Origin: Halomonas alkaliantarctica | GTDB lineage: Bacteria; Pseudomonadota; Gammaproteobacteria; Pseudomonadales; Halomonadaceae | DNA length: 64,000 bases | Direction of reading: 5' to 3' | Assembly (NCBI RefSeq): GCF_029854215.1 | Contig: NZ_CP122961.1 | Location: 930,001-994,000, forward strand | Part shown: positions 19,216 through 27,608 of the stretch, in pieces | Position numbering within the stretch: position 1 is the first letter of the stretch | How the letters are laid out: every line of letters begins with the position of its first letter | Program-made: the position numbers and the translations under genes | Notes under the pieces: generated by a model | Database searches by the model: none | Seen by the model: only the letters and a program-made list of their open reading frames with translations | Told to the model about the DNA's origin: nothing

Positions 19216-19253
19216 AAATGCTAATTGTTATTGTTTTTATTATGAGTATTTGC
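19216..19253 (-). promoter_or_regulatory. Fur-like AT-rich operator upstream of truncated receptor
   Basis: On the minus strand the region reads GCAAATACTCATAATAAA followed by AACAATAACAATTAGC and a run of A/T, giving several overlapping NATWAT-type hexamers 40-80 bp before the GTG start. It may also drive the binding-protein gene. Confidence 0.5.
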
Positions 19254-19344
19254 AACTTGATGTCAACTTCGTGTGAGCATCCGAAAGGGGGTAATCCTGA
19301 ATTCAAACCAAAATTGAGGATTGGCTTAAGATTATGGTGCGATG

Positions 19345-19376
19345 ACTTCGTGCTCACAGGTAAGGGAGCACGAAGT
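19345..19376. terminator. Perfect 11-bp inverted repeat downstream of pvdF-like gene
   Basis: Arms ACTTCGTGCTC and GAGCACGAAGT with a 10-base loop, about 40 bases after the stop of the formyltransferase gene. There is no T-run, so it may be a weak terminator or an mRNA 3' stabiliser rather than a classical intrinsic terminator. Confidence 0.5.
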
Positions 19377-19414
19377 GTCGTTGTCTGATTTAGTGCTGCG
19401 GCTATTCAATTAAT

Positions 19415-20260
19415 TCAGCACGTTGAGGAAGCCTTGATGTCGTTTTTTAGAGCTTCCAGCCCCTCGTGAAGCGCGGGAAATAGGCTTTTATTAAAGTTTC
19501 TCCACCGTAATTCAATGATGGAGTCATCTGGGTCGATATGAGTTTCCAATAGGTCGTAGATGACTTCGCCAGAATCAATTCCACTGTCTACATAATGGAG
19601 TGAGGCGCCAGTCTTGTTGATAGCAGGAACGCTTTCGGTCTCCATTGTCTGCCAGTTGATAACTTTTTTTCCTTGAGCCGCGTATAGTGCATCAAATGTT
19701 GCAGAGGCACCCCGTCTTTGATATGGAGAGTCTTGGCGCGTAAGCCCAGGATGGATATTGACGATCTTGCGATAAAAAGGGCTCTGGGGGCGGATGAGCT
19801 CGTCTAGAATGACTAATAGGCCATCAAGGACGACGACATCTGCTCCGACTGCCACTAACTTTTCTAGCAAGCTTTTTTCGAAAGTCGATTTCGCAGGGAG
19901 TCTATCGGGCGAGTCGGTTGGTAAGCGTCGGTAAGTGGATGGTATAGAGCAGAAAAGATCGTCAATGTGGCATCCCTTCACAAAGAGTTCTTGTGGCAAG
20001 ATCCATGGCTTTCCTAGTTGACGACAGAAACCATAGTCTTTGAGCTTCTCTTGGTCTTTTATTGAGCCTTCATCGTCATCATAAATCACAGTCTCCAGAG
20101 AGTAGGCATCGCCTAGCGGAGTCTCGTTGAGAGATGTCACCAGATACTCAAGAGGGGACATCATGTACTGTTTCTCCCCCTTATACTCAATGTATTGCCC
20201 AGCTTTATCGGCTGCAGCATTTCTCAGTGACAGGATATAAGCTAGTTTTAATTTAGACAT
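19415..20260 (-). CDS. pvdF: N5-hydroxyornithine formyltransferase, PvdF-like
   Basis: A 281-residue formyltransferase of the methionyl-tRNA formyltransferase fold. The PvdF-type opening (KLAYILSLRNAAADKAGQYI, MMSPLEYLVTSLNETPLGDA) and the active-site block with NIHPG, followed by a His-containing strand (ASLHYVDSGIDSGEVI), match the pyoverdine enzyme that transfers a formyl group from formyl-tetrahydrofolate to N5-hydroxyornithine. It lies downstream of a PvdA-like oxygenase on the same strand with a 174-bp gap. Its presence indicates that the NRPS product contains N5-formyl-N5-hydroxyornithine as an iron ligand. Confidence 0.88.
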   Translation of the reverse strand: MSKLKLAYILSLRNAAADKAGQYIEYKGEKQYMMSPLEYLVTSLNETPLGDAYSLETVIYDDDEGSIKDQEKLKDYGFCRQLGKPWILPQELFVKGCHIDDLFCSIPSTYRRLPTDSPDRLPAKSTFEKSLLEKLVAVGADVVVLDGLLVILDELIRPQSPFYRKIVNIHPGLTRQDSPYQRRGASATFDALYAAQGKKVINWQTMETESVPAINKTGASLHYVDSGIDSGEVIYDLLETHIDPDDSIIELRWRNFNKSLFPALHEGLEALKNDIKASSTC

Positions 20261-20434
20261 GTTTTACCCATGCTTTTTAATAGTAGATGGTGGCCTTAAG
20301 GTGCATCAGCCATGCTGCTTCAACGCCTGTGCTCTAACCGAGAATGTATTGAAGAACGGCATCTAGTTGCTACGTCCAGTGGCCAAGAGGTGGCCTGACC
20401 ACTGGTACGATTTATGAAAGTGAGTTGGTGAAAA

Positions 20435-21727
20435 CTAAGGTGTAGTAGCTGCCTCCTTGCAGGGTGAAGGGGCATAAAAAGCTGCTGCATGATCTAATGC
20501 ATCGCATATCTCGCTTGTTCGTGCCGCCAAAATCGACAGCAGGGTATCGCTTAAACCATGGGTGGGCTCGCAGCTGCCTTGCAGGAAAATAGCTGGTTTG
20601 AACTCGGGCTTGGTGTAGAGCTGATAGTGGCGGTTGACGGCAAAGTCAGGCAGGTAGTCCGCTACGGGGGCCAGTAGCTGTTTATGGGTGTCGCGTACAT
20701 AGCCGGTGGCTAACACAACGGCGTCGTAGCGAGTGGACTCTGTATGGCCACTCTCTAAATCGCGAACATTTAGCTCAATACCTTCGGGGCCTGCTTGACT
20801 ACCAATAACCTCATGGCGGCGGCGGAAGCGGTGGCGGGTCTGGCCAGTTACTTTTTGCTGATAGAACACATCGTAAATCTCCTGAATCAACGCCAAATCA
20901 GGGGCTGAGTAGTTGGTGCTTTTATACTCCTGCAGCAGTGCTTCCCGCTGGCCGATGGGGTTGTTGAACACGTAGTCGGTGTATTCGGGATTGAAAATCT
21001 CGTTGACGAAGGGGCTATCGTCGGAGGGTTTAAAGGCCCACGCCCGGCTAATGAGATCCACCTGGATGCCTTCGCGGCCGTGCAGATCCAGGAATATCTC
21101 AGCGGCGCTCTGGCCCGCACCGATTACGGCGATGCGTTTGGGGGCGTCTTGCTTCGCCAGCTCTCTCAGATAGTGGCTGGAGTGGAAGACCCGTGGGTCG
21201 TCTTTTAGCCCGGCGAAGCATTCAGGAACATTGGGCGCACCGCCCACGCTAATTACCAATGAACGGGTGAGCCTTTCCTGCACCGCGCCACTCTCATCCC
21301 GTGAACGCACGCGGAGATAGGCGACCTCGTCGTTGTCAGTTTCGGGCAGCACTTCAAACACATCCTCCCCATAGGTGCACTGGTGTTCAAAATGGCTGGC
21401 AGTCCAGCTTAGGTAGTCATTGAACTCGTGGCGGCTGGGGAAGAAGGTCTGCAGGTTGATAAAGTCCTGCAGGCGGCCTTTGCTGTGAAGATAATTGAGG
21501 AAACTGAAACGGCTCCCTGGGTTACGCGGCGTGACCAGATCTTTGAGGAAAGAAATCTGCATATGGACATTGTCCAGCAGCATATGCGGGTGCCAAGCAA
21601 AGCAGGGCTGACGCTCAATAAACAAGGCATCCTTCGCTTGCCCTGCCTGGCGCTGTTCGTCGAGCGCAATGGCCAGGGCAATATTGGAGGGGCCGAAGCC
21701 GATGCCGATCAAGTCGTGAATATGCAT
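20435..21727 (-). CDS. pvdA: L-ornithine N5-monooxygenase, PvdA-like
   Basis: A 430-residue flavin- and NADPH-dependent N-hydroxylating monooxygenase that makes N5-hydroxyornithine, the hydroxamate precursor. It shows the FAD motif IGIGFGPSNIALAIAL near the N-terminus, the NADPH motif VIGAGQSAAEIF, and the C-terminal ATGY motif (VLATGYVRDTH). An in-frame ATG 12 codons upstream exists, but the ATG at 21727 has GAGGACT at proper distance and begins with the family's usual MHIHDLIGIG, so it is preferred. It is divergent from the PvdE-like exporter, as in other hydroxyornithine siderophore loci. An inverted repeat CCAGTGG/CCACTGG (20376-20405) lies after its stop. Confidence 0.93.
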   Translation of the reverse strand: MHIHDLIGIGFGPSNIALAIALDEQRQAGQAKDALFIERQPCFAWHPHMLLDNVHMQISFLKDLVTPRNPGSRFSFLNYLHSKGRLQDFINLQTFFPSRHEFNDYLSWTASHFEHQCTYGEDVFEVLPETDNDEVAYLRVRSRDESGAVQERLTRSLVISVGGAPNVPECFAGLKDDPRVFHSSHYLRELAKQDAPKRIAVIGAGQSAAEIFLDLHGREGIQVDLISRAWAFKPSDDSPFVNEIFNPEYTDYVFNNPIGQREALLQEYKSTNYSAPDLALIQEIYDVFYQQKVTGQTRHRFRRRHEVIGSQAGPEGIELNVRDLESGHTESTRYDAVVLATGYVRDTHKQLLAPVADYLPDFAVNRHYQLYTKPEFKPAIFLQGSCEPTHGLSDTLLSILAARTSEICDALDHAAAFYAPSPCKEAATTP

Positions 21728-21796
21728 AAGAGTCCTCGTGGCTGATGTGTCAATAAAAAACACCGAAGGGCGGCGTACTGACTTCTTTATCTAAAG

Positions 21797-21814
21797 ACGA
21801 ATGAGAATGAGGCA
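21797..21814. promoter_or_regulatory. Possible Fur half-sites between pvdA-like and pvdE-like genes
   Basis: GACGAATGAGAATGAGGC contains two GAATGAG/GAATGAG-like hexamers resembling gammaproteobacterial Fur sites, between divergent siderophore genes. It matches the consensus less well than the sites at 15144 and 25122. No clear PvdS-type (TAAAT-N16-CGT) promoter was seen. Confidence 0.4.
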
Positions 21815-21887
21815 TGTTTACAAAAAAGGTGTTTAACTTTTCGCAGCGGTGGTTCGTCTGTATGGGTAGGTACTGCTTTCCAATGAG

Positions 21888-23540
21888 GTGAATGTGCTTC
21901 CCTATCTAATTCGTCGAACCCGCGGGTTGATGACCGCTGCTGCGCTGGCCAGTATTCTCTCGGGGCTTTTCAGCGTGCTGCTGATTGCCCAAATCAACGC
22001 GGCGTTAAACAGCGATGCCGCCAGTCGTGCCAATGCGGCTTGGGGCTTCGCGGGGATTGCTGTGGCCCTAATGGTCTGTCGGATGGTGTCGACGGCGCTG
22101 TTTGAGCGGCTGGGGCAGCGTGCTCTGGCCGAGTTGCGCAGTTTTGTCGCCCAGTGCGTGGCCGAGACCCCCTTTGCTCAGTTCGAGCGTGTGGGCAGTG
22201 CGAGGATCCAGTCGGCACTCACCGAGCACAGCAACAACGTGGCGGTACTGTTCGTTAGCTTGCCGGTGATTTTGACCAATACGGTCATCGTGGTGGGGTG
22301 CTTGGGCTATCTGGCAATGCTTTCATGGCAGGTGTTTTTGTTTGCACTTGGGGTGATTGGGTTGGGTGCTGTCGGTTACCACCTTGTGCACTTACGCGCT
22401 ATCCACTACCTCCAGGATGCCTCGTCAGAGCAGGATCGTCTGTTTGGACATTTCCGCGCGCTAACCGATGGAGCAAAAGAGCTGCGCCTGCACCAGCGCA
22501 AGAGCCGGGTCTTTATGGATCAGATACTGGGGGAGTCGGTTGAAGGCGTGCGGCGGCTGCGTACCTATGGCATGTCGCTGTTCGTGATCTCGACCAGTTG
22601 GGGGCAGTTCCTGATGTACGCCTTTATCGGTCTGGTGTTGTTCGTGTTGGCGGGCGATGGGCCTAACCAAACCCAGGTAATGACCGGTTTTGCCCTGGTG
22701 TTTGTGTTTATGGTGACGCCCCTTGAAGGCCTGCTGATCAATATTCCACGGATCAATATGGCACGGGTAGCCGCTAGTCGAATTGATGACATCACACGAG
22801 AGATGCCCCAGGGGCAGGAGAGGCAAGCGTCACCTCGGGTGTCTGATTTGCAGCGTCTTGAGTTGCGCGACGTCACCCATCAGTACTACCACGAGCAGAG
22901 CGATGACTTCTTTGAGCTGGGGCCGATTAATCTGAGCTTTACGCCGGGGGAAGTGGTGTTTCTGGTGGGGGGCAACGGTAGCGGTAAGACCACGCTGGCC
23001 AAAGTAGTGGTGGGACTTTACCCGCCGGAAGGTGGTGAGGTATTGCTCAATGGCGAGCGGGTCGAAGCGGATGGCTGGGATGCCTACCGGCAGCTCTTCT
23101 CGGTGGTGTTCTCAGACTTCCACCTCTTCGAGCGCCTGTTGGAAGCGCCGCGGGAAGATCTTGACGAAGAGGGCAACCGCCTGGTGGCCAAGTTGCATCT
23201 GCAACACAAGGTGCGAGTTGAAAACGGTGCGTTTACCACCCAAGCACTCTCCCAGGGCCAGCGTAAGCGTCTGGCGCTGGTGGTTGCCTACCTTGAGGAT
23301 CGGCCCTTCTTGGTGTTTGATGAGTGGGCGGCGGATCAGGATCCATTATTCAAAGAGGTGTTTTACTGCGAGGTGTTGCCCGAGCTAAAACGCATGGGCA
23401 AAGCGGTGCTGGTCATCACCCACGATGACAGCTATTTCCACCTCGCAGATCGATTGGTGCGGCTAGAGAGTGGCAAGCTGTTGACTGCTGAGTCAGAGAT
23501 TGCCGAAGAGCCGCTGGCGGAACCCTCACCGGCCACTTGA
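21888..23540 (+). CDS. pvdE: Cyclic-peptide/siderophore export ABC transporter, PvdE-like
   Basis: A 550-residue fused membrane/ATPase exporter, the same size as pyoverdine PvdE. Six N-terminal membrane segments (to about residue 280) precede an ATPase with Walker A GGNGSGKTT near 360, the family-typical signature LSQGQRKRLAL near 457 and Walker B FLVFDEWAADQDP near 473. This SyrD/PvdE subfamily exports NRPS peptides across the inner membrane. The ORF begins at GTG 21888, but GTG 21894 has a better spaced GAGGTG and may be the true start. It is divergent from the PvdA-like gene. Its last 15 bases overlap tail-to-tail with the cytochrome gene on the other strand. Confidence 0.9.
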   Translation: MNVLPYLIRRTRGLMTAAALASILSGLFSVLLIAQINAALNSDAASRANAAWGFAGIAVALMVCRMVSTALFERLGQRALAELRSFVAQCVAETPFAQFERVGSARIQSALTEHSNNVAVLFVSLPVILTNTVIVVGCLGYLAMLSWQVFLFALGVIGLGAVGYHLVHLRAIHYLQDASSEQDRLFGHFRALTDGAKELRLHQRKSRVFMDQILGESVEGVRRLRTYGMSLFVISTSWGQFLMYAFIGLVLFVLAGDGPNQTQVMTGFALVFVFMVTPLEGLLINIPRINMARVAASRIDDITREMPQGQERQASPRVSDLQRLELRDVTHQYYHEQSDDFFELGPINLSFTPGEVVFLVGGNGSGKTTLAKVVVGLYPPEGGEVLLNGERVEADGWDAYRQLFSVVFSDFHLFERLLEAPREDLDEEGNRLVAKLHLQHKVRVENGAFTTQALSQGQRKRLALVVAYLEDRPFLVFDEWAADQDPLFKEVFYCEVLPELKRMGKAVLVITHDDSYFHLADRLVRLESGKLLTAESEIAEEPLAEPSPAT

Positions 23541-24149
23541 ACCCACCATGCGCGCCAGTACCCGGTCTTTAAGCCAGAAGCGGTGAACCAGCCCTATTGC
23601 GATGTGGCCTATGACTAATCCACCTAGCAGCCATGAGAGCGGGCCGTGAAGAAGCTCGGCGGGGGCGATCATCCAAGTGATCTCGCGTTCCGCTTCGGGT
23701 AGCAGCTCCATGCCATAAAAGCGTAGCGCCCCGCCGCGGCCGTACTGGCGCAAAATAGCGAAAGCGGGCAACCACATTAGTAGCCCATAAAAGGTGATAT
23801 GGACAAAGCGCGCCAAGCGCCCACCTAGCCCTGGCGTGTGGGGCGGGCGTTGTTTGCGATTTATCCATGCCCAGCCAAGGCGAACCAGCGTCACGATCAG
23901 AATCATAAATCCTAATGAGCCGTGAGGCCCGATGCTCGCCAAGAACAGCGTGATAGCGTTTTCGCCCATTCCCCGCCAAGCCAGCAACACGGTAAATTGC
24001 AGCGTGACTAGCGCTGCGGTCAACCAGTGAAGCGCACGGCTGACTCGCCCATAGCAGTTGGAGCTGTCTCGCCAACCAATAGGCGTTTGAGCTGGCTTGC
24101 TTGTGTGTCTACTGTTTAACGACGTGTTGTTTACCGTTCCCTTAACCAT
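23526..24149 (-). CDS. Cytochrome b561 family membrane protein
   Basis: A 207-residue four-helix membrane cytochrome. Histidines suited to bind two b haems occur in RALHWLTAAL, GPHGSLGF, FVHITFYGLL and LLHGPLSWLLGG. Its start overlaps the 3' end of the siderophore-interacting-protein gene by 8 bp, so the two are translationally coupled. Such cytochromes pass electrons between the quinone pool and a partner. Here the context suggests a role in membrane-associated reduction of ferric siderophore, which is an inference. The first 25 residues are polar and atypical, so a slightly later start is possible. Confidence 0.85.
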   Translation of the reverse strand: MVKGTVNNTSLNSRHTSKPAQTPIGWRDSSNCYGRVSRALHWLTAALVTLQFTVLLAWRGMGENAITLFLASIGPHGSLGFMILIVTLVRLGWAWINRKQRPPHTPGLGGRLARFVHITFYGLLMWLPAFAILRQYGRGGALRFYGMELLPEAEREITWMIAPAELLHGPLSWLLGGLVIGHIAIGLVHRFWLKDRVLARMVGSSGR

Positions 24150-25086
24150 TGGCCTTGCCCAGTCGCCAGTAGCCCATGCTGGTTACGTACTGCTTGGGTA
24201 GACCGCACTCGTTGACCAGATAGCGACGCAGCTTCATGGCGACCTTGGTTTCAGCGGCGATCCAGGCGTAGAAGGGCGCGTTGTCGTCCAGGGTGGCGGG
24301 TTCCCAGAGCGGGCCGTCCTCATCGTTGCTTTCTTCGTTGGTCGTGGCGCTGGTAGTGGTATTAGCAGGCATGCCGCCTAGCGTTTGAATCTCCCTATGC
24401 AAATCGATATCACGCAGCGCTCTCATCAGCAGCTCACCGTGTTGGCATGCGGGCTCAGCGTCACGGGCCAGCCAGCGCAGTTTGGCGGCCTGGGGCAGCG
24501 GCTGAACGTCGTCACCGCGAGGCACTTCGAGCAGCGCTTCGACTTTGGGTTTGAGCGGCAGGTCATTAAGGGATTCCAAAATACCGGCGGCGGCGGGGAG
24601 GGCGGTTTCATCGGCGATGATCAGAATACGCTGTACGCCTTGGGGTGGCTTCCACTCGTAGCCCAGCTTTGGGCCTTCCGCACTGGCGTCGGGAGCTGTC
24701 ATGGCTAGCCTGTCACCCGGGCGGGCGTGCATTGCCCAGCGTGAGGCGGGGCCATTGTCGCCGTGGAGTACAAACTCAACGTCCACCTCGGCCTGCTCCT
24801 GGCGCAGGGCGCGAATAGTGTAGGTGCGCGCAGCGGGGCGCTGGGCATCCGGCAGTGCGCGGTAGGCGCCGTACCAGTCGTGCTCTTCCAGCTTGGCAAT
24901 CTCAAACAGCGGGTCAAGACTGCCACCGCCTTCGGGGAAGAACAGCTTGATGCGCTGATCCGGGGCGTAGGTATCCATTTGACCAACATCTGGGCCAGTA
25001 AAGGTGAACCTGACTAATGAGGGGCTGACTTGGGTGCGCCGGGCGAGGGTGATATCGAAAAGCCGGTAGCTCGGTTTGGCTGCCAT
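24142..25086 (-). CDS. Siderophore-interacting protein (ferric-siderophore reductase)
   Basis: A 314-residue flavoprotein of the ViuB/YqjH family, which releases iron in the cytoplasm by reducing ferric siderophores. It shows the N-terminal FAD-binding beta-barrel with ARTYTIR, the following VEFVLHGDNGPASRWA segment, and the C-terminal NAD(P)H-binding part (RILIIADETALPAAAGIL, FYAWIAAETK, RRYLVNECGLPKQYV). An acidic, Asn/Thr/Glu-rich insertion (TTTSATTNEESNDEDG) sits before the last domain and is unusual. AGGAG lies 8 bases before the ATG. The gene is divergent from the FhuB-like permease across a shared Fur-like region and overlaps the cytochrome gene. Confidence 0.93.
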   Translation of the reverse strand: MAAKPSYRLFDITLARRTQVSPSLVRFTFTGPDVGQMDTYAPDQRIKLFFPEGGGSLDPLFEIAKLEEHDWYGAYRALPDAQRPAARTYTIRALRQEQAEVDVEFVLHGDNGPASRWAMHARPGDRLAMTAPDASAEGPKLGYEWKPPQGVQRILIIADETALPAAAGILESLNDLPLKPKVEALLEVPRGDDVQPLPQAAKLRWLARDAEPACQHGELLMRALRDIDLHREIQTLGGMPANTTTSATTNEESNDEDGPLWEPATLDDNAPFYAWIAAETKVAMKLRRYLVNECGLPKQYVTSMGYWRLGKANG

Positions 25087-25121
25087 ATGATGTCTCCTTT
25101 ATATAAGGAGTCAATTGTAGT

Positions 25122-25157
25122 GCTAATCGTTATCATTTAGAATCATTGTTAATTATT
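25122..25157. promoter_or_regulatory. Fur box between divergent SIP and FhuB-like genes
   Basis: GCTAATCGTTATCATTTAG followed by AATCATTGTTAATTATT gives several adjacent Fur-type hexamers (AATCGT, TATCAT, AATCAT). The position 36-71 bp before the minus-strand ATG and over 110 bp before the plus-strand ATG could control both genes. Confidence 0.65.
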
Positions 25158-25272
25158 CAATCGCTAATTTCCATAAACTCGTTTCTTTAAATAGTAAGGC
25201 TAAGAAAATGACGCTGCTGCCTATCACGTCTCTTTTAGTGAACTTTCCGGTTATCACAAAAGGGTGCTCGCT

Positions 25273-27273
25273 ATGCTAGGCGCTACGCAATTTGCCCAAA
25301 GAATGGGGGGAATGTCGCCCGCTAAAGCCTGCCTATTACTTAGTCTGCCGATGGTGGTGCTGTTTTGGGTGGGGCTAGAGGGCCAGGGCGGTTTCGCGCT
25401 GGGCCTGCAGGCATTAGTGGCCCCTTCTTTTGAGAACGTTGACGAGCTGCTGCTTTACTACGCTTGGTGGCCGCGCCTTTCGATCGCGCTACTCGCTGGT
25501 GGCGGCTTGGGGTTGGCAGGCGTGCTGATGCAGCAGGTGCTGCGCAACCCGTTGGCCTCGCCCACCACCCTGGGGGTGGCATCGGGCGCTAATCTGGCGC
25601 TGATGACCGCCACCTTGCTGGCGCCGGGACTGCTTGTCGCCGGGCGCGAATGGGTCGCCTTGTTGGGTGGTGCGCTGGCGGTTGGGCTAGTTTTCCTGCT
25701 CTCCTGGCGGCGTGGGCTGGCGCCGATCGTGGTGGTGCTGGCGGGCCTGGTGGTCAATCTGTACCTGGGGGCACTCTCCACGGCACTGCTGCTGTTCAAC
25801 CACGAGGCGCTTTCGGGGCTACTGATTTGGGGCGCGGGCTCTCTGGCGCAAAACGGCTGGGACGGCGTTGCCATCCTTTGGCCTCGGCTGGCGATTAGCT
25901 GCGTAGCTGCATGGTTTTTGCTGCGCCCCTTGGCGGTGCTGGAGTTGGATGATGCCAGCGCCAAGAGCCTGGGAGTCTCGCTGACCTATCTGCGCTTTGC
26001 GGGCATGGGGTTGGCGGTGTTTATTACCGGCAGCATTGTCAGCGTGGTAGGCATCATCGGTTTTATCGGCTTGGCAGCGCCCAATATCGTGCGCATGGCC
26101 GGTGCGCGCCGTTTAGGGCCGCGGCTAATCTGGTCGACGCTATTAGGGGCGGTGCTCTTGGCTACCACTGATCTGCTGTTGCAGCAGTTCGGTGGCATGG
26201 TGGCGGCCTTTATTCCTACCGGGGCGATTACCGGTGCCCTGGGGGCGCCGCTGTTAATGTGGCTGATTCCGCGCCTGAAACTCCAGGGCGACCAGCCGCC
26301 GAAAGGAGCGGGTGTTTTCGCCCATCGTCATCCTGCGCCTTCCCGTTTGGCTACCGGTTTAATCCTTGCGCTACTGGGCGCCACGCTGCTTGGGCTGCTC
26401 GTTGGACAGGGGGTTGATGGCTGGTACTTGCTGTCGCCGGATAACTGGAATGTGATGCAGTGGCGCATGCCCCGGGTGATGGCGGCCGCCGCCAGCGGAT
26501 TGATGTTGGCGATTGCCGGGACGATACTCCAGCGGCTTTCTGCCAATCCCATGGCCAGCCCTGAAGTGCTGGGTATCAGCGGTGGCTGTGCCATTGCGCT
26601 GATTCTGGGGATTTTCCTGCTGCCTGCGCCCACCAATATGATGCTGATTGGTGTGGGTACCCTGGGTGCTTTCGCGACGCTGCTGGTGTTGGTGGGTATC
26701 AACCGCAAGAGCGGTTATCTCCCCGAGCGTTTGCTGCTCACCGGGGTGGCGATCAGCGCGCTGTTTGATGCGGTGCGCAGCGTAATGCTGGCAGGCGGCG
26801 ACCCGCGTGGCCAGCAGGTGATTGCCTGGCTGGCGGGCTCCACCTACTACGTGGATATCACCAATGCGGTGGTGGTCGGGGGCATTGCCGCCGTGCTGGC
26901 GCTTGTCACGCTGCCCTTTACTCGCTGGCTGGATATTTTGCCGTTAGGCGCGCCGACGGCCAAGGCGCTTGGAGTAACGCTCAACCGTGCCCGTTTGGCG
27001 TTGCTGCTACTGGTGGCGCTGCTAACCGCCTGCGCCACCTTAGTGGTGGGGCCGCTGTCGTTTATCGGCCTGCTGGCGCCGCATATGGCGCGCTTGGTCG
27101 GCTTCTCTCGGGCGGGTCAGCATCTGCTGGGTGGTGCGTTGATCGGCATGCTATTGATGGTGCTGGCGGACTGGGTGGGTCGTCAGATTATTTTCCCCTA
27201 TGAAATTCCGGCGGGTCTGGTCGCTTCACTGATTGGCGGGGCTTACTTTATGTGGGGGCTGCGGCGGTTGTAA
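25273..27273 (+). CDS. fhuB: Fused Fe3+-siderophore ABC transporter permease, FhuB-like
   Basis: A 666-residue permease in which two FecCD-type permease units are fused, as in FhuB (about 660 residues). Each half carries the family hallmarks: [20 protein letters not shown] near residue 95 and [20 protein letters not shown] in the second half, plus paired [16 protein letters not shown] and [16 protein letters not shown] loops that contact the ATPase. The frame opens at GTG 25264, but ATG 25273 has AGGG at good distance. No FhuC-type ATPase gene is present in the window; the only periplasmic partner seen is the FhuD-like gene at 17432. The gene lies downstream of a Fur-like region. Confidence 0.9.
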   Translation: MLGATQFAQRMGGMSPAKACLLLSLPMVVLFWVGLEGQGGFALGLQALVAPSFENVDELLLYYAWWPRLSIALLAGGGLGLAGVLMQQVLRNPLASPTTLGVASGANLALMTATLLAPGLLVAGREWVALLGGALAVGLVFLLSWRRGLAPIVVVLAGLVVNLYLGALSTALLLFNHEALSGLLIWGAGSLAQNGWDGVAILWPRLAISCVAAWFLLRPLAVLELDDASAKSLGVSLTYLRFAGMGLAVFITGSIVSVVGIIGFIGLAAPNIVRMAGARRLGPRLIWSTLLGAVLLATTDLLLQQFGGMVAAFIPTGAITGALGAPLLMWLIPRLKLQGDQPPKGAGVFAHRHPAPSRLATGLILALLGATLLGLLVGQGVDGWYLLSPDNWNVMQWRMPRVMAAAASGLMLAIAGTILQRLSANPMASPEVLGISGGCAIALILGIFLLPAPTNMMLIGVGTLGAFATLLVLVGINRKSGYLPERLLLTGVAISALFDAVRSVMLAGGDPRGQQVIAWLAGSTYYVDITNAVVVGGIAAVLALVTLPFTRWLDILPLGAPTAKALGVTLNRARLALLLLVALLTACATLVVGPLSFIGLLAPHMARLVGFSRAGQHLLGGALIGMLLMVLADWVGRQIIFPYEIPAGLVASLIGGAYFMWGLRRL

Positions 27274-27608
27274 TCACTAGCACCTTTAACAGCGACAGAA
27301 AACAAGATACTGGGGAGTGACGTTAGGTGTCCCGCTTTACTTGACCTAGTTCTCGCTTGCTATACCGGGCGTTATCGCGCTCGTGACGGTGTTGGTTGGT
27401 ATGCTTTGGTCGTCCAGGTTGATGGGCGCATGGCGAAACTGCGCGACATACGGGATCGTCTATACGCGGATTTTTCGTCGGTGAGAAGCGTGAAGCGGCC
27501 AGCCGCGATGGGCTGGCCTGGGGGTGTGAATAAGGATTTTAAAATTAGCGACAAGAGGACATTTTAAACTGGCCTCCTACCGTTCTGTCTGTTTGCGTGA
27601 CTGATCGG
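27274..27608. other. Intergenic region with an open but startless frame
   Basis: The 335 bases between the permease and the antiporter hold no recognised gene. A plus-strand frame stays open from about 27304 to a stop at 27565; its only ATG (27430) lacks a ribosome-binding site. The translation around GWYALVVQVDGRMAKLRDIR looks protein-like, so this may be a decayed gene remnant. Confidence 0.35.

Noticed and set aside
20376..20405. CCAGTGG/CCACTGG inverted repeat as an intrinsic terminator of the pvdA-like gene
   Set aside because: Long loop and no T-run; only noted as an inverted repeat within the pvdA entry.
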